A stretch of 64,000 bases of DNA from Chromobacterium sp. ATCC 53434. GTDB lineage: Bacteria; Pseudomonadota; Gammaproteobacteria; Burkholderiales; Chromobacteriaceae. Positions 52,152 to 60,618 of the stretch are shown here, piece by piece; within the stretch, counting starts at the first letter, position 1, and each line of letters begins with the position of its first letter. The stretch covers positions 1,426,001 to 1,490,000 of the forward strand of contig NZ_CP025429.1 in the NCBI RefSeq assembly GCF_002848345.1, given 5' to 3'. Under the pieces are notes generated by a model that did no database searches, was not told where the DNA came from, and saw only the letters and a program-made list of their open reading frames with translations. The position numbers and the translations under genes were made by a program.

Positions 52152-53486
52152 TTATTGCGCGCTGTTGCGCGGGCCGCGGTTGCCCTGGTAGCCGCCGCCT
52201 TCGCGGCGTTGGCCTTGATAGCCGCCTTCGCGACGGTTGTTGCCGTAGCCGCCGCGACTATTGCCGTTGCCATTGCCGCTGCCGTGGCGACGGTCGCCGT
52301 AGCCACCGCTCTTGCCGCCGGTGCGGCGCGGGCCCTTCGGCGGGCGACGGGTCGGTTCCATGCCTTCGATCACGCCTTCGGTGATCTGGCGCTTCAGGTA
52401 TTGCTCGATGCGGCGTACCTTGTGGAATTCCTTGGCTTCGGCCAGCGTGATGGCGGTGCCATCGCGGCCGGCGCGGCCGGTACGGCCGATGCGGTGTACG
52501 TAATCTTCAGCCTGCTTCGGCAGGTCGAAGTTGACCACGTGGGTGATGGTCGGCACGTCGATGCCGCGGGCGGCGACGTCGGTGGCCACCAGAACCTTGA
52601 TGCGGCCGCGGCGCAGATCGTTCAGCGTGCGGTTGCGCCAGCTTTGCGGCATGTCGCCGTGCAGGCAGGCGGCGGAGTAGCCCTGGTCGGACAGCTTGTC
52701 GGCCAGTTCTTCCGAGTAAGCCTTGGTCGCGGAGAAGATCACGCACTGGTCGAAGCCGGACTCCTTCAGGATGTGGTCCAGCAGGCGATGCTTGTGGTTC
52801 AGGTCGTCGGCGTACAGCAGGTGCTCTTCGATGGTGCCGCCGGAGCTTTCGCTGCGGGCGATCTCGATGCGCTGCGGATCGCGGGTCATCTTTTCAGCCA
52901 TGCGGCCGACGATGCCGTCCAGCGTCGCGGAGAACAGCACGGTCTGACGGGTTTCCGGGGTAGCCTTGACGATGGCTTCGATATCGTCGATGAAGCCCAT
53001 GTCCAGCATGCGGTCGGCTTCGTCCAGCACCAGCATTTCCAGGCGGGAGAAGTCGATGCGGCCGGAGCGCATGTGGTCCATCAGGCGGCCCGGGGTGGCC
53101 ACGACCAGATCGATCGGGCGCGACAGCGCGCGGATCTGGTAGCCGAAGGAGGAACCGCCGACCAGGCAGGCGGTCTTCATCCAGCGCAGGTCCTTGCCGT
53201 ATTCCAGCGCGTTTTTCTCAACTTGCTGCGCCAGCTCGCGGGTCGGGCACAGTACCAGCACGCGAGGACCGTTGCCGCGCAAGGTGGAGCGCTCGGACAG
53301 CTTGGTCAGCGCCGGCAGCAGGAAGGCTGCGGTCTTGCCGCTGCCGGTCTGGGCGGAAACCAGCAGGTCGCGGCCGGCGATGGCGGCAGGCACGGCTTCG
53401 GCTTGCACCGAGGTCGGGTTTTGGTAGCCGGCGGCTTCCAGCGCGCGCAGGATGGTCGGGGCGATGCCCAGATCGGAGAACGTCAT
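52152..53486 (-). CDS. DEAD-box RNA helicase (RhlE-like)
   Basis: A 444-residue ATP-dependent RNA helicase. Motifs in order: the Q-motif region TFSDLGIAPTILRALEAAGY, AQTGSGKT (motif I), PTRELAQQ, VLDEADRMLD (motif II), FSAT (motif III), then HGDMPQ, VATDVAARGIDV and HRIGRTGRAG. The C-terminal 70 residues are Gly/Arg/Asn-rich (GGYGNNRREGGYQGQ) and likely bind RNA. Such helicases help ribosome assembly and RNA decay, especially in the cold. A strong promoter far upstream gives a leader of about 230 bases. Confidence 0.93.
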   Translation of the reverse strand: MTFSDLGIAPTILRALEAAGYQNPTSVQAEAVPAAIAGRDLLVSAQTGSGKTAAFLLPALTKLSERSTLRGNGPRVLVLCPTRELAQQVEKNALEYGKDLRWMKTACLVGGSSFGYQIRALSRPIDLVVATPGRLMDHMRSGRIDFSRLEMLVLDEADRMLDMGFIDDIEAIVKATPETRQTVLFSATLDGIVGRMAEKMTRDPQRIEIARSESSGGTIEEHLLYADDLNHKHRLLDHILKESGFDQCVIFSATKAYSEELADKLSDQGYSAACLHGDMPQSWRNRTLNDLRRGRIKVLVATDVAARGIDVPTITHVVNFDLPKQAEDYVHRIGRTGRAGRDGTAITLAEAKEFHKVRRIEQYLKRQITEGVIEGMEPTRRPPKGPRRTGGKSGGYGDRRHGSGNGNGNSRGGYGNNRREGGYQGQRREGGGYQGNRGPRNSAQ

Positions 53487-53882
53487 GATGTCCTTTCAGG
53501 CCGGCTGTGGCCGGCGTCACTCTTAAAGCCAGGTTTCGTGGCGGTTATACGGCGCCTTTTGGCCGTAACTCATCGGCACTAACCTGGCAAGCGGCGAACA
53601 GCGGTCCAGTCGAATGAAAACGACGACATTGCATGGACGAAGCCTGAAAATGGTCAGGGACGATGAAGAACTCACTCGGGCGAGGCGTGGTTTGAATTTG
53701 CCCGGTGAAAATACAAGAGGCCGCACTATACGTTAATTTCCGGCCCGTGACAACAGTTTTATACAATCTGGACGCATAAGTATTTGATTGTTTGTAGCTT
53801 GGACAGCGGTGGTTTGCAAAATAACACGAGCCCGCCCAGGGCGGGCTGCGCCGGCTATCGCCGGCCGCTACACTGGAGCATG
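53487..53882. other. Leader and divergent region between helicase and EAL-protein genes
   Basis: About 400 bases without a gene. The first 230 are the helicase 5' leader. A GC hairpin (AGCCCGCC / GGCGGGCT, 53829-53847) lies ahead of the EAL-protein gene without a T tract. Small frames here are not supported. Confidence 0.5.
53725..53753 (-). promoter_or_regulatory. Sigma-70 promoter of the helicase gene
   Basis: On the minus strand TTGTCA (53753-53748) and TATAGT (53730-53725) are separated by exactly 17 bases. Transcription would start near 53718, about 230 bases before the helicase start codon. Confidence 0.7.
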
Positions 53883-55013
53883 ATGAGCCGCGCCGGCGGG
53901 GCCGCGCGGTGTGGCAATGGACGAAGCGGGCGTTCGATGACAAGCAAACTGACGCGGCGCTTGTCGCTGCATGCATTGCGGCGCAGGCCCGCCGCGGTGT
54001 ATGCGGCGATGATGGCCGCGACCGGCCTGCCGGCCGCCGCGATGCTGCTGTTGCAATGCTGGTGGCTGTCGGATGGCGCGTCGTGGTGGCCAAGGAGCTG
54101 GCGCGAGGGGCTGCCGAGCGTCGAGGCGCTGTTGCTGGCCCTGCTGCTCGGCGCGATGCTGGCCGGCTGGCTGCTGCGCGGCGCCGGCGTCCGCAATGCC
54201 AGCGAATGGGAGATTCTGGAGGGCATACGCCTGCAGGAGTTCTTCGCCCATTATCAGCCCATCGTCACCGCCGGCGGCGGCGAGTGCGTCGGCGTCGAGG
54301 TGCTGGCGCGCTGGCGCCATCCGGTCCAGGGCAATGTCCGGGCCGATCTGTTCATTCCAATCGCGGTGGACGCCGGCCTGATCATGCCGTTGACGCGCTA
54401 TCTGCTTCGACGTGTGGCAGACGAACTCAGGCAATTGGTGCTGCCGCCCGGTTTCATGGTCGGCATCAATATCGCCGGCGAGCATCTGGAGCGGCCCGAG
54501 CTGGAGGGCGATTGCTGCGAACTGCTGGAGGTGCTGGGCGAGAAGCGGGCGGTGCTGGTGCTGGAATTGTCCGAACGAACCCCGTTGCAGGAGACGCCCG
54601 GCGCGCTGGATAGGGCGCGCCGCCTGCGCGCGCGGGGCGTCAGGCTGGCGTTGGACGATTTCGGCGCCGGACACGCCGACAAGGCCTATCTGCAGCGCTG
54701 GGGCTTCGACTATCTGAAGGTGGAAAAGGGCTTCGTGTCGGCGCTGGGGCGGGAGACGCTGCGCGGCAACGTGCTGGACGGCCTGCTGCTGTCGTCCGGC
54801 CAGATCGGCGTCCGGGTGATCGTCAAGGGGGTGGAGACCCAGGGGCAGCAGAACTATCTGAACGCCAGGGGCTTCGAGCTGCTGCAGGGCTTTTATTTCG
54901 GCAAGCCGATGACGCTCAATCATTTCCGCCAGTGGCTGTACTCCGGGATCATCGAGGAGCGGCGCAACGCCGCCCAGCGACCACGCGCGCGCGGCAGCCG
55001 AACCGGCGATTGA
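53883..55013 (+). CDS. Membrane-anchored EAL-domain protein (putative c-di-GMP phosphodiesterase)
   Basis: About 376 residues. Two N-terminal hydrophobic helices (AAMMAATGLPAAAMLLLQ and LLLALLLGAMLAGWLL) precede an EAL domain. The signature EAL is EVL (VEVLARWRHP); NIAGEHL, LELSER, LALDDFGAGHAD, LKVEKGFV, KGVET and LQGFYFGKP follow. The metal and catalytic residues (Glu, Asn, Glu, Asp-Asp, Lys, Glu, Gln) appear to be kept, so c-di-GMP hydrolysis to pGpG is plausible. The start is uncertain: ATG 53880/53883 lie just after GGAG, and ATG 53937 is a further option. No GGDEF domain. Confidence 0.8.
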   Translation: MSRAGGAARCGNGRSGRSMTSKLTRRLSLHALRRRPAAVYAAMMAATGLPAAAMLLLQCWWLSDGASWWPRSWREGLPSVEALLLALLLGAMLAGWLLRGAGVRNASEWEILEGIRLQEFFAHYQPIVTAGGGECVGVEVLARWRHPVQGNVRADLFIPIAVDAGLIMPLTRYLLRRVADELRQLVLPPGFMVGINIAGEHLERPELEGDCCELLEVLGEKRAVLVLELSERTPLQETPGALDRARRLRARGVRLALDDFGAGHADKAYLQRWGFDYLKVEKGFVSALGRETLRGNVLDGLLLSSGQIGVRVIVKGVETQGQQNYLNARGFELLQGFYFGKPMTLNHFRQWLYSGIIEERRNAAQRPRARGSRTGD

Positions 55014-55074
55014 GCCGCCCGGGGCCGAGGCTGTTACAATGCGGCCCTTTTTCGTTTTCCAAAGGATCACAGGA

Positions 55075-55896
55075 ATGCAGTACGCCGTGCAGCGCTACGC
55101 CGCCACCCGACCGTGGGCCAAGCGGATCGGTCAACTTTACGTCCAGGCGGTTCAGCCGGCCGAGGCCAGGGCGCAGATGAAGGACGCGATCAAGCGCGAG
55201 CTGGAGCGGGCGGCGCAGGTGTTCGAGATTCCGCAATCGACCATCGTCTGCGAATTGGCGCTGGCCGAGGCCTGGGGGCATTTCGTGTGCCGGGGGCGGG
55301 TGGTGTCGCACTTGGACGACGCGCTGGCGCAGGCCTTGGCGCATACCCGGCAGCCGGCCAATCTGCCGGATGCGCTGAGCTTGCCGGCCGACGCCTTTTT
55401 CCTGCATGTGCCCGGCGAGGGCGGCGCCTTCGTCGTCCATCAGCCGGAGCGGCGCGCGCTGTTGCTGACGCTGGTGCGCATGGGCTTCGCGCCCGACGGC
55501 GTCAACTGGCTGCAGGCGGCCGACCAGGTGGAGTTGGCGCGGGTCGAGTATCCGGGCGAATTGGCGCCGCAGCTGGCGGCGGTCGGAGGCGATTGGCACG
55601 GCTTGCTGGCTGCGGTGCTCAACGGCCTGGCGATGATGACCCAGCCCAAGTTGTTGCTGAGCAGGGGGTGGGAGGCGTCGGCGCCGGCCGAGTGGGTGGC
55701 CGCCGCCGCGCATCCGAGCTGCGCCAAGACGCGGCAGAAGGCGCGCAGTCAGCTGCTGAAGGGCGGTTTCGGCGAGATCACCTTCTGCCGGGTGGACGAG
55801 TTGGCCGCCGGCGCGGCCTACGAGAGCCAGGGCTATTGGCGCCGTCAGGCGGGCGGCGGCGGGCACTCGCGCCTGGTGTGGGTGGCGCCGCGCTGA
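55075..55896 (+). CDS. Conserved hypothetical protein with an AcrVA2-like C terminus
   Basis: A 273-residue soluble protein. No enzyme motif is visible. The N-terminal half is helical; the middle has a PADAFFLHVPGEGG strand-turn region. The C-terminal ESQGYWRRQAGGGGHSR with a final WV-x-P resembles, from memory, the conserved end of proteins grouped with the anti-CRISPR AcrVA2, whose homologues are widespread in chromosomes and phages with no proven role. AGGA lies just before ATG 55075. A TACAAT box at 55034 may be the -10 element. Genome position is ordinary backbone. Confidence 0.5.
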   Translation: MQYAVQRYAATRPWAKRIGQLYVQAVQPAEARAQMKDAIKRELERAAQVFEIPQSTIVCELALAEAWGHFVCRGRVVSHLDDALAQALAHTRQPANLPDALSLPADAFFLHVPGEGGAFVVHQPERRALLLTLVRMGFAPDGVNWLQAADQVELARVEYPGELAPQLAAVGGDWHGLLAAVLNGLAMMTQPKLLLSRGWEASAPAEWVAAAAHPSCAKTRQKARSQLLKGGFGEITFCRVDELAAGAAYESQGYWRRQAGGGGHSRLVWVAPR

Positions 55897-55915
55897 GTCG
55901 CGAACCAGCGGCGCG

Positions 55916-56713
55916 CTAGTATTCGTTGAGCAGCTGCCGGATCAGCTGGCGTATCTGGTCGACGTCGAAAGGCTTGCGGCAGCAGGCGGCGACGCCGGCG
56001 TCCTCCAGCTCGTCCTGGTTGGCGTGCTCGCTGTCGCTGGTGATCATCAGCACCGGCGTGTCCGGCTGCAGTCCGCTGGCGCGGATGTGGCGCGCCAGGT
56101 CCAGCCCGTCCATGCCCGGCATGTGGTAGTCGGTGATGATCAGCTTGAACGGCTCCTGCTCCAGATAAGGCAGCGCCGCCTCGCCGCTGGCCGCCTCGCA
56201 GAAATGCTCGAAGCCCAGCCGTTCCAGCACCTGGCGGATGTGGTGGCGCGAGGTGCTGCTGTCGTCGACGATGAGCACGCTCATCAGCGACATGTCGGCG
56301 TCCACTTCCGCGCCCAGGCTGGCGCCGTTGATCAGGCTCATCGCCGATTGCAGCGCCTGTTCCAGCTGGGGCGTGTCGAATGGCTTGGGCAGGATGGCCA
56401 GGCTGCCCGCCTGGCGGATGGCTTCCAGCCGTTCTGGATTGGTTTCGCTGGAAATCAGGATGAAGGGCAGGTCGTACAGATCCTCGCTGTCGCGCAGCGC
56501 CCGCACCAGTTCGCTGCCGGTCATGTCGGGCAGGTGGTAGGCGCTGATGATCAAGTTCGGGCGGCGTTCCCGCGCCTGCTCTATCAGCTCTCCGCCGCCG
56601 GGATGGACTTCTATCTGGGCCGCGCCCAGGTCCTGCAGCGCCTTGGTGATGATCTGCGCCTGCACCGGCGACGGCTCGGCCAGTGCAATCAGTAATTGGT
56701 CCAGGGCCAGCAT
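55916..56713 (-). CDS. Tandem receiver-domain protein with a degenerate first receiver
   Basis: A 265-residue protein of two CheY-like receivers. The second is canonical: LIVDDSSTSR, phospho-acceptor Asp195 in ITDYHMPGMDG, MITSD and the conserved Lys in CRKPF. In the first, the acceptor position is Ala58 (ISAYHLPDMTG) and the N-terminal acidic pair is lost, so it cannot be phosphorylated the normal way, though its KPF lysine is kept. There is no output domain; it likely works by protein contact. Its neighbour is the flagellar flgB operon, divergently placed, suggesting a motility link. Confidence 0.85.
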   Translation of the reverse strand: MLALDQLLIALAEPSPVQAQIITKALQDLGAAQIEVHPGGGELIEQARERRPNLIISAYHLPDMTGSELVRALRDSEDLYDLPFILISSETNPERLEAIRQAGSLAILPKPFDTPQLEQALQSAMSLINGASLGAEVDADMSLMSVLIVDDSSTSRHHIRQVLERLGFEHFCEAASGEAALPYLEQEPFKLIITDYHMPGMDGLDLARHIRASGLQPDTPVLMITSDSEHANQDELEDAGVAACCRKPFDVDQIRQLIRQLLNEY

Positions 56714-56927
56714 TGCTCCACTCCCGTCTTCTTGACCTCATTGCATTATTGACGTTTTTTTCACGAAATGGCCGCCGCGGCAAGGAAAAAGCGCGAGAAC
56801 GGCATCGGACGCGATGTTTGGCCGCGAGCGGCAAGTTTTGCCGCCCGCGCGCGGCGGCGTTCGCGGCCATTGGCGAAGTTTTTTCCGCTGTGCTTGAAAA
56901 ACAACGATTTGCGAGGGTTTTTCGAGC

Positions 56928-56942
56928 TGGCACGCTTTGTGC
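56928..56942 (+). promoter_or_regulatory. Sigma-54 promoter of the flgB operon
   Basis: TGGCACG (56928-56934), four bases, then GTGC (56939-56942) fits the -24/-12 sigma-54 consensus (TGGCACG-N4-TTGC) at correct GG-to-GC spacing with one deviation. Transcription would start near 56954, just ahead of the flgB ribosome-binding site. Confidence 0.7.
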
Positions 56943-56968
56943 TTATGTTGTCCGCCAAGGAGATGCCC

Positions 56969-57379
56969 ATGTTAGACAAGATTGCCCACTACTTCGATTT
57001 CCAGCAGCGCGCGCTGAATCTTCAGGCCTATCGGGCCGAAGTGATCGGCAGCAATATCGCCAACGCTGAAACGCCTTATTACAAGGCGGTGGATTTCGAT
57101 TTCAAGGCAGCCTTGCAGGCGCAGCAGGACAAGCAGGGCCGTCTGGCGATGACGGTGACCGATCCGCGCCACATGGACAAGGACGCCGGCGGCGCTTTGG
57201 GCGCGACGCCGTTGCAGTATCGTGGCGCGGTGCAGCCCAGCCTGGACGGCAACACGGTGGACATGGATGTGGAGCGCGGCGCTTTCGCCGACAACGCCCT
57301 GCAATACCAGACCACGCTGACCTTCTTGGGCAAGCGCATCAGCAGTCTGAATTCGGCGATTCAAGGTTCCGGGAGCTAA
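56969..57379 (+). CDS. flgB: Flagellar basal-body rod protein FlgB
   Basis: A 136-residue proximal rod subunit. It opens with the rod-protein helix and the ANAETPYYKAVDFDF motif (N-A-x-T-P-x-Y-K), and ends with the C-terminal helix FADNALQYQTTLTFLGKRIS. AAGGAG is six bases before ATG 56969; an ATG at 56963 abuts the Shine-Dalgarno and is less likely. First gene of the operon, three bases before flgC. Confidence 0.95.
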   Translation: MLDKIAHYFDFQQRALNLQAYRAEVIGSNIANAETPYYKAVDFDFKAALQAQQDKQGRLAMTVTDPRHMDKDAGGALGATPLQYRGAVQPSLDGNTVDMDVERGAFADNALQYQTTLTFLGKRISSLNSAIQGSGS

Positions 57380-57382
57380 TAA

Positions 57383-57793
57383 GTGTCTCTGTCGAATCTG
57401 TTCAATATTTCCGGCTCGGCGCTGTCGGCCCAGTCGATGCGGCTCAACGTGGTGGCCAGCAATATCGCCAACGCCGAGAGCGCCACCAGCTCCACCGGCC
57501 AGCCGTACAAGGGCCGCCACGTGGTGTTCACCGCGACGCCGGTGGACAACTCGCAGCCGCAGGTGGCCGGCGTGCGCGTCACCGCGGTGGTGGAAGACCA
57601 GACGCCGCCGCGGCTGAAGTACGAACCGGGCAATCCGCTGGCCGACGAGCGTGGCTATGTGACTATGCCCAATGTCAACGTGGTGGAAGAGATGGCCGAC
57701 ATGATCGCCGCCTCCCGCGCCTACCAGAACAACGTTGAAATGATGAACACCGCCAAGAGCCTGCTGCAAAAAACGCTGCAGCTCGGCCAGTAA
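57383..57793 (+). CDS. flgC: Flagellar basal-body rod protein FlgC
   Basis: A 136-residue rod subunit starting at GTG 57383. The N-terminal FNISGSALSAQSMRLNVVASNIANAES motif region and the C-terminal NVVEEMADMIAASRAYQNNVEMMN are the family's paired rod helices. It lies three bases after flgB and 25 before flgD. Confidence 0.95.
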   Translation: MSLSNLFNISGSALSAQSMRLNVVASNIANAESATSSTGQPYKGRHVVFTATPVDNSQPQVAGVRVTAVVEDQTPPRLKYEPGNPLADERGYVTMPNVNVVEEMADMIAASRAYQNNVEMMNTAKSLLQKTLQLGQ

Positions 57794-57818
57794 ACCAAAC
57801 TAGTGGAGGACGACGGTC

Positions 57819-58532
57819 ATGGCATCTGCTACCGCTTTCAATTACGGCAATCTGAACAATCAGCCCGTGCCCGGCGCGTCCAGCGTCCAGGCCCCCAACG
57901 GCTCGTCCTCCAGCTCCACGTCGGCCACCAGCGCCCAGACGCTGCAGAACAACTTTCTGACGCTGTTGACCGCGCAGCTGAACGCGCAGGATCCGCTGAA
58001 TCCGATGGACAACAGCCAGATGACCAGCCAGATGGCGCAGATCAGCCAGGTGTCCGGCCTGCAGACGCTGAACCAGACCATGCAGCAACTGGTCAGCGCG
58101 CAGAACTCCACCCAGTCGCTGATGGCGTCGTCGATGATAGGCAAGAACGTGATGGTGGCCGGCAATTCGCTGCCGTCCCCGGCCGCGAACCAGACCACCC
58201 AGGCCGGCGTCGTGCTGAGCGGTCCGGCCGCCTCGATGCAGATCAATGTGCTGGACAAGAACAATAATGTGGTGGACTCCATCAGTCTGCCGAACCCCGG
58301 CGCCGGCCTGAACACCTTCAACTGGGATGGAACCGACGGCAATGGCAAGACGCTGCCGTCCGGCAACTACACTTTCCAGGTCAAGGTGACCCAGGCCAGC
58401 GCCGGCGGCAACACCACCGCCACCGCCTACAACACGCAGCAGGTGAAGGCGGTGAGCTGGGCCAGCGGCGTGCCGATGCTGGTCTTGCCGAACGGTTCGG
58501 TGCCGTTGTCCAGCGTAGCGCAGATGTCCTGA
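57819..58532 (+). CDS. flgD: Flagellar hook capping protein FlgD
   Basis: A 237-residue scaffold that caps the growing hook and is lost from the finished structure. The N-terminal region FLTLLTAQLNAQDPLNPMDN is the conserved export and capping motif. The C-terminal half is an Ig-like/tudor region containing FNWDGTDGNGKTLPSGNY. The start follows GGAGG. Confidence 0.95.
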   Translation: MASATAFNYGNLNNQPVPGASSVQAPNGSSSSSTSATSAQTLQNNFLTLLTAQLNAQDPLNPMDNSQMTSQMAQISQVSGLQTLNQTMQQLVSAQNSTQSLMASSMIGKNVMVAGNSLPSPAANQTTQAGVVLSGPAASMQINVLDKNNNVVDSISLPNPGAGLNTFNWDGTDGNGKTLPSGNYTFQVKVTQASAGGNTTATAYNTQQVKAVSWASGVPMLVLPNGSVPLSSVAQMS

Positions 58533-58574
58533 TTCGCCCTGTCGTGAATCTAGCTTGAGTCAAGGAGTAGCAAC

Positions 58575-59819
58575 ATGGGTTTTCAACAGGGTTTGAGCGG
58601 TCTGAACGCCGCGTCCACGCAGCTGGACACCATAGGCAACAACATCGCCAACGCCAACACGGTCGGCTTCAAGAGCTCGCGCACCGAGTTCGCCGACATC
58701 TACGGCAACAGCCTGTACGGCATCACCGCCACGACGCCGGGCATCGGCGTGCAGGTGCAGGGCGTGACGCAGAACATGGGCGGCGGCAATCTGGAGACCA
58801 CTGGACGCAGCCTTGACTTGGCGATCAACAACAGCGGCTTCTTCATGATGGGCCTGCCCAACGGCACCCAGGCCTACAGCCGCAACGGCCAGTTCCAGGT
58901 CAACAATCAGGGCTATATCGTCAGCACCTCCGGCAACTACCTGCAAGGCTGGACCGCCAACTCGTCCGGCAATATCTCGCAGGGGCCGGTCGGCAATCTG
59001 CAGCTGACCAACACCTCGGTGCCGCCGGTGGCCACCAGCAAGATGGGTCTGGCGGTGCAGCTGAACTCGACCTCGAAGCCGCCGGTCGACACGCCGATCA
59101 ACAATCCGGCCGACGTCAACTCCTACACCTGGAGCAATAACCAGACGGTGTACGACAGCCTCGGCAATTCGCACCAGCTGACCTTCTACTATTCGGCCGG
59201 CGCCACCAGCTCCACCGGCAACACCTGGACGGTCAGCGCCTATGTCGACGGCAACGCGGTGTCGTCGCCGAATCCGAACAGTTTCACGATGAGCTTCAAT
59301 ACCAGCGGTGTGATGACCAGCCCGACTGCGCCGGTGCCGATCACCTTCACGCCGTCCCCGCTGACCGGCGGCGCGGTGCCGCAGACGATCAACGTCAATT
59401 TCGCCAACTCGACGCAGATCGCCCAGACCTCGGCCACGCTGACCACCACGCAGGACGGTTCGGCGCCCGGCACGCTGCAGGGCATCAATATTTCGAGCAA
59501 CGGCCTGATCCAGGCCAGCTTCTCCAACAGCCAGACCAAGACCATAGGCCAGGTGGCGTTGGCCAACTTCGTCAATCCGCAGGGCCTGCAGGACATCGGC
59601 GGCAATCTGTGGATGCAGACCGGCAATTCCGGTGGCCCCACGATCAACCCGCCGGGCGCCGGCAATACCGGCACGCTGTCGTCGGGCCAGGTGGAGGACT
59701 CCAACGTCAACCTGACCAACGAACTGGTGAACATGATCACCGCGCAGCGCTACTATCAGGCGAACGCGCAGACCGTGAAGACCCAGGACACGTTGATCCA
59801 GACCCTGCTCAACATCTGA
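58575..59819 (+). CDS. flgE: Flagellar hook protein FlgE
   Basis: A 414-residue hook subunit. It begins GFQQGLSGLNAASTQLD with the NNIANANTVGFK rod/hook motif and ends with LVNMITAQRYYQANAQTVKTQD, the conserved C-terminal helix. The central region is Thr/Ser/Asn-rich and forms the outer hook domains. AAGGAG precedes the start. Confidence 0.95.
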   Translation: MGFQQGLSGLNAASTQLDTIGNNIANANTVGFKSSRTEFADIYGNSLYGITATTPGIGVQVQGVTQNMGGGNLETTGRSLDLAINNSGFFMMGLPNGTQAYSRNGQFQVNNQGYIVSTSGNYLQGWTANSSGNISQGPVGNLQLTNTSVPPVATSKMGLAVQLNSTSKPPVDTPINNPADVNSYTWSNNQTVYDSLGNSHQLTFYYSAGATSSTGNTWTVSAYVDGNAVSSPNPNSFTMSFNTSGVMTSPTAPVPITFTPSPLTGGAVPQTINVNFANSTQIAQTSATLTTTQDGSAPGTLQGINISSNGLIQASFSNSQTKTIGQVALANFVNPQGLQDIGGNLWMQTGNSGGPTINPPGAGNTGTLSSGQVEDSNVNLTNELVNMITAQRYYQANAQTVKTQDTLIQTLLNI

Positions 59820-59841
59820 TCTGCGACATAGAGACTGAAGC

Positions 59842-60582
59842 ATGGATCGAGTGCTGTTTCTGGCGATGACCGGCGCCAAGCATGAAATGTGGCAGCAAGC
59901 CACCACCGCCAACAATCTGGCCAACGTCAACACCAACGGCTTCAAGGCCGACCTGGCCGCGTTCCGCGCCTTGCCGGTGGTGGGCGACGGCGCGCCGACG
60001 CGCACCTATGTGGTGGACAACACCATAGGCTTCGACGCCAGCCAGGGCAGCCTGCAGCACACCGGCAACCCGGCCGACTTCGCGCTGGGCTCGCCGGGCT
60101 TCTTCGCGGTGCAGGGCGCCGACGGCCAGGAAGGTTACACCCGCGACGGCGGCTATGTGCTGGACGCCAACGGCATGATGCGCACCCGCACCGGCCTGGT
60201 GATTCTCGGCGATGGCGGTCCGATCACGGTACCGGCCGGCTCCGCGGTGCAGTTGGGCAACGACGGCTCGGTGATGGCGGTGCCGCAGAACGGCAACGAT
60301 CGCGCGCCGCAGCTGGTGGGGCAGATCAAGATGGTCAACCCCGGCCCCAAGGATGTGTACAAGGGCGAGGACCGGTTGTTCCACGTCAACGGCGGCGGCA
60401 CGCTGCCGGCCAGCGCCGACGTCAAGCTGGTGCCGGAGACGCTGGAGTCGTCCAACGTCAACTCGGTGGACGCGCTGGTGCAGATGATTTCGCACGGCCG
60501 CCAGTACGAAATGAATATCAAGATGATGCAGACCTCGCAGCAGAACGACCAGCAGGCTGCGCAGTTGCTGTCGATGAACTGA
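59842..60582 (+). CDS. flgF: Flagellar basal-body rod protein FlgF
   Basis: A 246-residue rod protein. The N-terminal NNLANVNTNGFKADLAAFRA and the C-terminal NVNSVDALVQMISHGRQYEMNIKMM match the FlgF/FlgG family; the shorter length and the VLFLAMTGAKHEM start distinguish FlgF from FlgG. Placed 22 bases after flgE. Confidence 0.95.
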   Translation: MDRVLFLAMTGAKHEMWQQATTANNLANVNTNGFKADLAAFRALPVVGDGAPTRTYVVDNTIGFDASQGSLQHTGNPADFALGSPGFFAVQGADGQEGYTRDGGYVLDANGMMRTRTGLVILGDGGPITVPAGSAVQLGNDGSVMAVPQNGNDRAPQLVGQIKMVNPGPKDVYKGEDRLFHVNGGGTLPASADVKLVPETLESSNVNSVDALVQMISHGRQYEMNIKMMQTSQQNDQQAAQLLSMN

Positions 60583-60618
60583 CGGCATCGCTGAAAGAAC
60601 AGACAAGGTAGAACCGCC

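Noticed and set aside
53784..53882. Extended N terminus of the EAL-domain protein from 53784
   Set aside because: The added residues lack membrane or domain character and no ribosome-binding site precedes 53784; GGAG sits just before 53880/53883.
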